From positions 1,674,001 through 1,738,000 of the forward strand of contig QANY01009110.1 of the NCBI GenBank assembly GCA_003255025.1: 64,000 nt of DNA. Reading direction: 5' to 3'. Position 1 is the first letter of the stretch, and each line of letters opens with the position of its first letter. Shown one piece after another: positions 59,476-64,000 of the stretch. A program made the position numbers and the translations under genes. Under the pieces are notes generated by a model. The model worked only from the letters and a program-made list of their open reading frames with translations, was not told where the DNA came from and searched no databases. This DNA is from Datisca glomerata. Lineage: Eukaryota > Streptophyta > Magnoliopsida > Cucurbitales > Datiscaceae.

Positions 59476-59571
59476 CTGAAGGGCACAATAATTACTCAAA
59501 GAGTAAAGGAAGTCCTTGCTAGCATTTTCTGTTATCAACTTGGACATTGCATCTGAATTTGGATTAAGAAT
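59476..59571 (-). pseudogene. MMT: Captured exon of methionine S-methyltransferase (second of two)
   Basis: The 32-codon minus-strand exon reads ILNPNSDAMSKLITENAS...FLYSLSNYCALQ, which follows GCIPQ in plant MMT. It is bracketed by an acceptor (TTTACACAG) and a donor (GTTGATG). It lies 112 bp downstream of the first MMT exon, as in a short native intron. No later MMT exon is found, so this is a fragment. Confidence 0.85.
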
Positions 59572-59683
59572 CTGTGTAAAGAGATATATTAGTAATTAAA
59601 AAAATAGATAAGTAAAAGTAATAAAAAAAATTATCAGAGAACATTATAATCATCATTTTCTATTTTGAATGTAATGACAATAC

Positions 59684-59890
59684 CTGAGGTATGCATCCAA
59701 CAATCCTCTCAAGTTTAATGCTGTTATCTCTACAATAGGCCAGCAAATCTGATTCATAAAACTCCACTATGTCCAGCAATGTTTTCTTCTCCTCATCATA
59801 AATGGGGTGGCCTTCCTCATCCAAAGCAATTAAATATAAATTTATCCAAGATATTTTCACTGCTCTAAGATTGATGTCAAGGCCATACAC
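59684..59890 (-). pseudogene. MMT: Captured exon of methionine S-methyltransferase (first of two)
   Basis: The 69-codon minus-strand exon has VYGLDINLRAVKISWINLYL, YDEEKKTLLDIVEFYES, DLLAYCRDN and LERIVGCIPQ, diagnostic of plant MMT, the cytosolic enzyme that makes S-methylmethionine from methionine and AdoMet. The stretch lies in its N-terminal methyltransferase part. It is bounded by an acceptor (ATTTGTAG) and a donor (GTATTGTC). It has no stop codon. The family residue NPRAV has become NLRAV. Confidence 0.9.
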
Positions 59891-60516
59891 CTACAAATTT
59901 TGACTTCATTCGCTATTCCAGTAGCCTGATGAAGCATAACAATCTTCTATCACATTATTCAACCAAAGTCATGGCAATATGAACCCTTAATAATTTGATC
60001 AGATGCACGAACATCAAGCGAACAAAGGTAACATAGAGACTTGGAAATAATAAACTAATACATGTATGACATATGAGAACCCAAAGTAATTATAGAGACA
60101 GTAATGTAGGATTTCAACTTAAAGTGGCTGTAAGACAGTGTAGAGTGTCGTGGCTGCATCGAAGAGCATGGAACCGAAAAGGATAATAGATTAGCAAAAG
60201 AAATATCACATGTTAAGACTAACCTCCAGAATGGGGAAGGAAGTGTGAATTGAAGAAATGAGATGTTTATAGGGAATGTTTTGCCTTCCCTAGACCACAT
60301 TATTTTAAGCTGTTTATGGGGAATGAGCAGTGACGAACATCATAATATCTACATAATTTATTCAATAAGCATCTAGTGAGAAACAAATTTTATTTCTCAA
60401 TGAAGTCATAATATCTTTATTAGTATGTTATTTTCCTTCCTTTTGTTGCAGAAGGTTGGTAAAGAGAAAAGAAGAAGATAGAACAATGAAACGAACTAAT
60501 AAAAATAGCAACCTAC

Positions 60517-60667
60517 CTGTTTCGGTCTTATAATATTGTCACATTCCATTATTTTTTCCCAATCAAATCTCACTGCAATCCCATTGAGTGATTCGTTTAT
60601 CTATTCGTATTTTACAAGACGTAAAATTCCAAACTCAAAACCCAAATTCTCGTGTTCAATACCTATT
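60517..60667 (-). pseudogene. GSH1: Captured exon of glutamate-cysteine ligase (second of two), with stop
   Basis: Fifty minus-strand codons read IGIEHENLGFEFGILRLVKY then E-stop, then INESLNGIAVRFDWEKIM, and end in IIRPKQ before a donor (GTAGGTTG). This matches plant GSH1 directly after CKPK.WR, with CAG (Gln) apparently changed to TAG. The expected acceptor TGCAG reads TGCAT. Both changes argue that the fragment no longer encodes its original segment. Confidence 0.85.
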
Positions 60668-60976
60668 ATGCAGTCAACACATGATCGTGACCATTCAAAA
60701 AAGACAACATGACTAAACATTGTGTGACTCTTGATCTAAACAATGGGACTCAAATAGGCAACATGGCCATGGCTATTTGAAAGGGATTTCAGCACACAGA
60801 GAAAGAAAAGTAAATATATCAATTCCACCAGTAGAGAATGTTGGAATGGGAAGAGGCAATTTACAATATCTGTGTCAAGTATATATATATAAAAAAACTA
60901 TTAAATAACATTCACATCAAATAAGTATCATAAATATATTACATTAATCTAAGTAATGAAGAATTAAGAATTTTAC

Positions 60977-61219
60977 CTCCATGTTTCTTTAGGCTTGCAT
61001 CCAAAGGCAAAGTATGCTACAAGATCTTCTTTTGTCAGTGGTTCAATATCTATAACGACATTCTCAGTGGGAGGGCTTGCAGCCATAAGCACCAGACTCC
61101 CTTGGTTTGATCCTATTCCTGAGCTACACGTATGCAAAAATTGTGTCTTCACATAAATGTTACATGATGCATAAGGCAAACCAATAGAAGCTTCCTTCAT
61201 ATCCACATTGTTTGCCATA
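60977..61219 (-). pseudogene. GSH1: Captured exon of glutamate-cysteine ligase (first of two)
   Basis: The minus-strand exon encodes [20 protein letters not shown], then a variable transit-peptide-like part, then [20 protein letters not shown] and [16 protein letters not shown]. Plant GSH1, the plastid enzyme of the first glutathione step, has this order at its N-terminus. The exon is bracketed by an acceptor (TGGTTTTCAG) and a donor (GTAAAATTC). The frame is open. Differences from the family (GYLASGCKPKEKWR type) show divergence. Confidence 0.9.
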
Positions 61220-61612
61220 CTGAAAACCATATTATAATTGACAACTAAAACAAAAATTCCACTTTGTGACAGCTAAAAAACTATAGTTACCAATTAATCT
61301 GAACACCTGAAAATTAGCACAACTGATCATACAGTACCTTAAACAACACTATAAGTACCATCGAAGCACCAATTAGAATGACAAGGAGAATGTCATATTA
61401 ATGTTCAACCAATAAACTGATGAAGGAGATTGAAACCTAAAAGCAATCAGCTAAGGGCCAAAATTAAAGCATATAACAACAAAACGAAGAAAAAAGCTTA
61501 GTTACTATGTTCATCTACAAATTTGCAGCTTCTCACAATGTTTCTTACGTAGAACCTAGCACATTGGTGACAGATATATGGACAAAAACCCAAGAAAATG
61601 AAGAAATCATAC

Positions 61613-61704
61613 AAATTGGTAGAAGATCCTTTACTGAAACAAATTCTGATGCATAGAGAAGCAATAATCCCAATCACCACAAAGATAAGTGTTGTCACCA
61701 GGAA
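61613..61704 (-). pseudogene. VHA-e: Captured exon 1 fragment of V-ATPase subunit e
   Basis: The minus strand encodes [18 protein letters not shown] and [13 protein letters not shown] before a donor-like GTATGA. Plant VHA-e is a ~70-residue two-helix membrane subunit of the V-ATPase Vo sector that begins with this sequence. The start codon region (expected ATGGG before TTC) is altered here. The second helix is absent. Confidence 0.8.
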
Positions 61705-62219
61705 TCTCGATCACCACAAAGCAACGATTAAAAGATTGTCCATCGGATAACCTCCATAGTAACGAGTTGTTTCAACAATGACCTTCAACAAAATTACAAA
61801 CAAAATATGAATCAACTAAGATGATAGCATCACATAAATATAGAGCAAATAGAACACTAAATGAAATAGTAGTAAAGGAAAAAAATGAAACTAAAAACTA
61901 AAAAAATGGTGAAAAATATACATTTGCAACTATGGCTCCAGTGCTTGATGCCTTTAACTCTACCCTTAAAACATGCAAACGATAAAGAAACTCAAAACAT
62001 GCCACCTTTACCCCCAAAATCCACCTATAGAATTTGTCAGAGAAGTTGAGCTCCAAGGCGTCACATTAATCGCTCAAAGTAGGAGCGCTAGATCATTGAG
62101 AACCTAGCTTTTGTCCTGAGTTTCTAGACCTGTATAAATAACTAAAAATGGAACCCTGACCTAAATCAGCAAGGATACTTTGCTTAGAACTCAAATATGC
62201 CTCAAATCACATCTAAAAA

Positions 62220-62510
62220 TCAAAAGGTAAAAAAGAAAATGGAAAGCAAACTCACCTCGGCAAAACATGCTCGATGAATCAACCTAAACAGATCTAACCA
62301 TGAACTCATCATCAAGATGAAGATAGCGACGTAATAGATCGAACGTGATATTCCTCTACTTACCTCATCGTCATTTTGAAAGAGGAAGTCAACGAGATGC
62401 GCGATGGTCACCGACGATGATGGTCAGTGACGAGGATGAAGGGAGAGAGAGATGGTCTGTGATGAGGATGAAGGGAGAGGGATATGGCGTCGCAAGTTTG
62501 GGGCAAATGA
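62220..62510 (-). other. CT-rich leader-like segment at the right end of the CACTA
   Basis: On the minus strand, a CT-rich stretch containing two copies of CTCTCCCTTCATCCTC leads to ATGACGATGAG|GTAAGTAG. It looks like a 5' exon with a good donor, which could start a transcript running through the captured VHA-e, GSH1 and MMT pieces. The gene of origin is not recognised. Confidence 0.4.
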
Positions 62511-62755
62511 AAGGGTTAGGGTAAGGGAGTATATATATAATGGTAATTTTGTAATTAAAGAAAATTTAATGACAGTGAAAAAGAATAGGTGTCATATTAG
62601 GTAATATATTTATGGCAGTTAATGTAAAACCTTTCATGTTAGCCAAATATCAAATTTTTTACACTCCGTAGCCTTTTTTACATGACAGGTTTAAAAGACT
62701 TGTCATTAATTCCAATAACATGTTGTCATCTACAGCCCATTTTGTAGTAATGGCT

Positions 62756-63700
62756 TGAGATCGTCCTCCTCGTCCTGAATTACACCGTTCAGAACCATGA
62801 TTTCCTCTGAATCCACGAGAACCCCATCCTCGATTGTACCCGCGATTATTAAATGAGGCAACAAATGCAGTATTTGGGAAAGAACCATCTTGGGTCTTGC
62901 TATGTGATTCTATATATCTTTCTTTTGTCTTTAAGGTGACATGAAGCTCCTATAGAGATAACGGTTCTAACCTGGTAGGGATTGAAGTTTGAATAGTGTT
63001 TTATTCAGATGGGAGATCGTTGATCATGTATATAAGAATATATTCATCGTTGACGTTAGCGGTGACGGCCGAAAGCTTGTCTTTGACCTCCTTAATGTGT
63101 TGAATGTAAGAATCAATAGGCATTGTTGGTTTCTTCAATACAGATTGAAGGTATGATTTTAACTGAACAATGTTGGTTCGTGAGAGAGAGGAGAAACGAC
63201 GCTCAATGGATTCTCATACCTCTTTTAAGGTTTTCAGCCGACAATATAGGACAAAGCAGTAGGGGAAATAGTTACATTTATCAGGGTCATGAGGGCTAGA
63301 TCCTGAGCAACCTACTGATTGAATCTTGGATCCAAAATTTGTAAACCTTCTTCATTTGTCACGAACTGAGAAGGACACTGCACAAAACCATCGACATTCC
63401 CAAAAATCATATGGGCTTTGAGAATTGCAGAAATTTGGCATTTTCAAAGTATGAAATTGGAAGAATCGAGCCTTATGAAAATTAGGTTACAAATGTTGGA
63501 GAGAAGAAAAATTGGGGAATGAGGGATTGGGTCTGAGTTTGCCATGGTTGAAGTTGCAGTCAAAATTGGATCTTGATAAGAAAAGGGAGAAGTTAGGGTT
63601 CGGGTCTGAGATTCAATTTAGGGATTTTTCTTATTTCTGATTTGAAATTCATCTTCTTTGTGAATAGTAGTAGAAGGATTGTCTGGGTTTTCAGTCATGG
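62756..63700 (-). pseudogene. gag: Copia gag, 5' part
   Basis: The minus-strand frame near the CACTA junction encodes SKTQDGSFPNTAFVASFNN and RGYNRGWGSRGFRGNHGSE, the Arg/Gly-rich end of plant copia Gag. Upstream pieces are broken by stops. The product would coat the element RNA in virus-like particles. Confidence 0.65.
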
Positions 63701-63721
63701 ATCACGACGTTGGTCTGATAA

Positions 63722-63733
63722 GCTCTAGTACCA
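63722..63733 (-). other. Copia primer-binding site
   Basis: On the minus strand TGGTACTAGAGC, beginning at the LTR edge, is the initiator-Met primer site TGGTATCAGAGC with two changes. Confidence 0.8.
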
Positions 63734-63940
63734 TGAAGAATTATACAGAACGTTGAAGAAGAGAAGAGCAGAAATCAAGAAGAAGAAGAAAGAATGAGAG
63801 AAGGAGAAGAAACCGATCCAATCGATTATTAGCAAACTAAACCAGAGGAACAATAATTTATACAAGCTAACCCACCACCTAACAACTAGTTAGAGATACA
63901 AGATAGAAATACCCTTCAACTAAGATCATATCACTTAACA
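63734..63940 (-). repeat. Copia 5' LTR
   Basis: In + orientation it starts TGAAGAATTATACAG and ends TATCACTTAACA. Partner of 54877-55084. Confidence 0.9.
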
Positions 63941-63945
63941 ATTTT

Positions 63946-64000
63946 AAGTATGTTTATTTGCGATGCTCATATGCCATTTTTTTTCGAGAACTACCCATCC
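63946..64000. other. Unique flank right of the copia element
   Basis: Fifty-five bases to the window edge; nothing recognised. It was contiguous with 54557-54871 before the copia insertion. Confidence 0.4.

Larger units (their letters stand above)
58621..62752. mobile_element. Non-autonomous CACTA (En/Spm, CMC) transposon carrying host gene fragments
   Basis: The left end is CACTACTACAATATAGGG and the right end, reverse-complemented, CATTACTACAAAATGGGC, the CACTA terminus with one change. A 3-bp target duplication, GCT, lies at 58618-58620 and 62753-62755. Subterminal repeats are visible (TAGATGACGGGGATT at 58764, 58810 and 58854). The 4132-bp unit shows no TnpA/TnpD or DDE transposase. It carries fragments of VHA-e, GSH1 and MMT, all on the minus strand, with their introns, so capture was at the DNA level. 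It interrupts the copia element and is therefore younger than it. Confidence 0.92.
54877..63940 (-). mobile_element. Ty1/copia LTR retrotransposon, decayed and split by a CACTA element
   Basis: ATTTT target duplications (54872-54876 and 63941-63945) flank LTRs of about 208 bp. Read on the minus strand the order is LTR, primer site, gag, PR, INT, RT, RNase H, polypurine tract, LTR; integrase before RT defines Ty1/copia. About 25 differences between the LTRs by eye point to an old insertion. The CACTA element at 58621-62752 interrupts the gag/PR junction. Confidence 0.93.

Noticed and set aside
59660..61230. Treating the MMT and GSH1 pieces as functional host genes
   Set aside because: Only one or two exons each are present, all inside the CACTA ends, and the GSH1 piece has a stop and a damaged acceptor.
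1..64000. CRISPR arrays, operons, riboswitches or bacterial genes
   Set aside because: The window is eukaryotic nuclear DNA with introns; the tandem repeats seen lack regular unique spacers.

Overview
This is AT-rich nuclear DNA from a dicotyledonous plant. The evidence is GT-AG introns, plant-only protein families (a PH-RCC1-FYVE-BRX protein and a NAC factor), plant LTR retrotransposons primed by initiator tRNA-Met, and hAT-, Mutator- and CACTA-type DNA transposons. I cannot name the species. Three host genes can be modelled exon by exon: a PH/RCC1/FYVE/BRX (PRAF-type) protein of about 1034 residues (20467-27609, +), a NAC transcription factor of about 686 residues with a C-terminal hydrophobic tail (30475-34426, +), and ALKBH6, a 2-oxoglutarate/Fe(II) dioxygenase of 256 residues (34890-36945, -). 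The NAC gene and ALKBH6 converge, with 463 bp between their stop codons.

Layout: 1-20 kb is gene-poor. It holds an LTR/primer-binding-site remnant, a tandem array with a unit near 175 bp, several MITEs (one hAT-type copy with a perfect 8-bp target duplication) and no convincing gene. 20-37 kb is the gene island; an intron of each host gene carries a MITE-like insertion with inverted ends. 37-46.7 kb is a cluster of fold-back (long inverted repeat) elements whose arms or cores are built from short palindromes, with a degenerate GRF zinc-finger gene in the loop of the largest. 47.1-54.6 kb is a decayed Ty3/gypsy element on the + strand with an AGAAT target duplication. 54.9-63.9 kb is a decayed Ty1/copia element on the - strand with an ATTTT target duplication, split by a 4.1-kb CACTA element with a GCT target duplication.

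The most striking object is that CACTA element (58621-62752). It carries, all on the minus strand, exon-plus-intron fragments recognisable as three unrelated host genes: V-ATPase subunit e (VHA-e), glutamate-cysteine ligase (GSH1, two adjacent exons) and methionine S-methyltransferase (MMT, two adjacent exons). Two of the three donors act in sulfur-amino-acid metabolism. I saw no transposase in it, so it looks like a non-autonomous gene-capturing CACTA. The fold-back cluster at 39.6-46.7 kb is the second most interesting region: one element can be delimited to the base because a duplicate of its insertion site, without the element, lies about 1.1 kb away.
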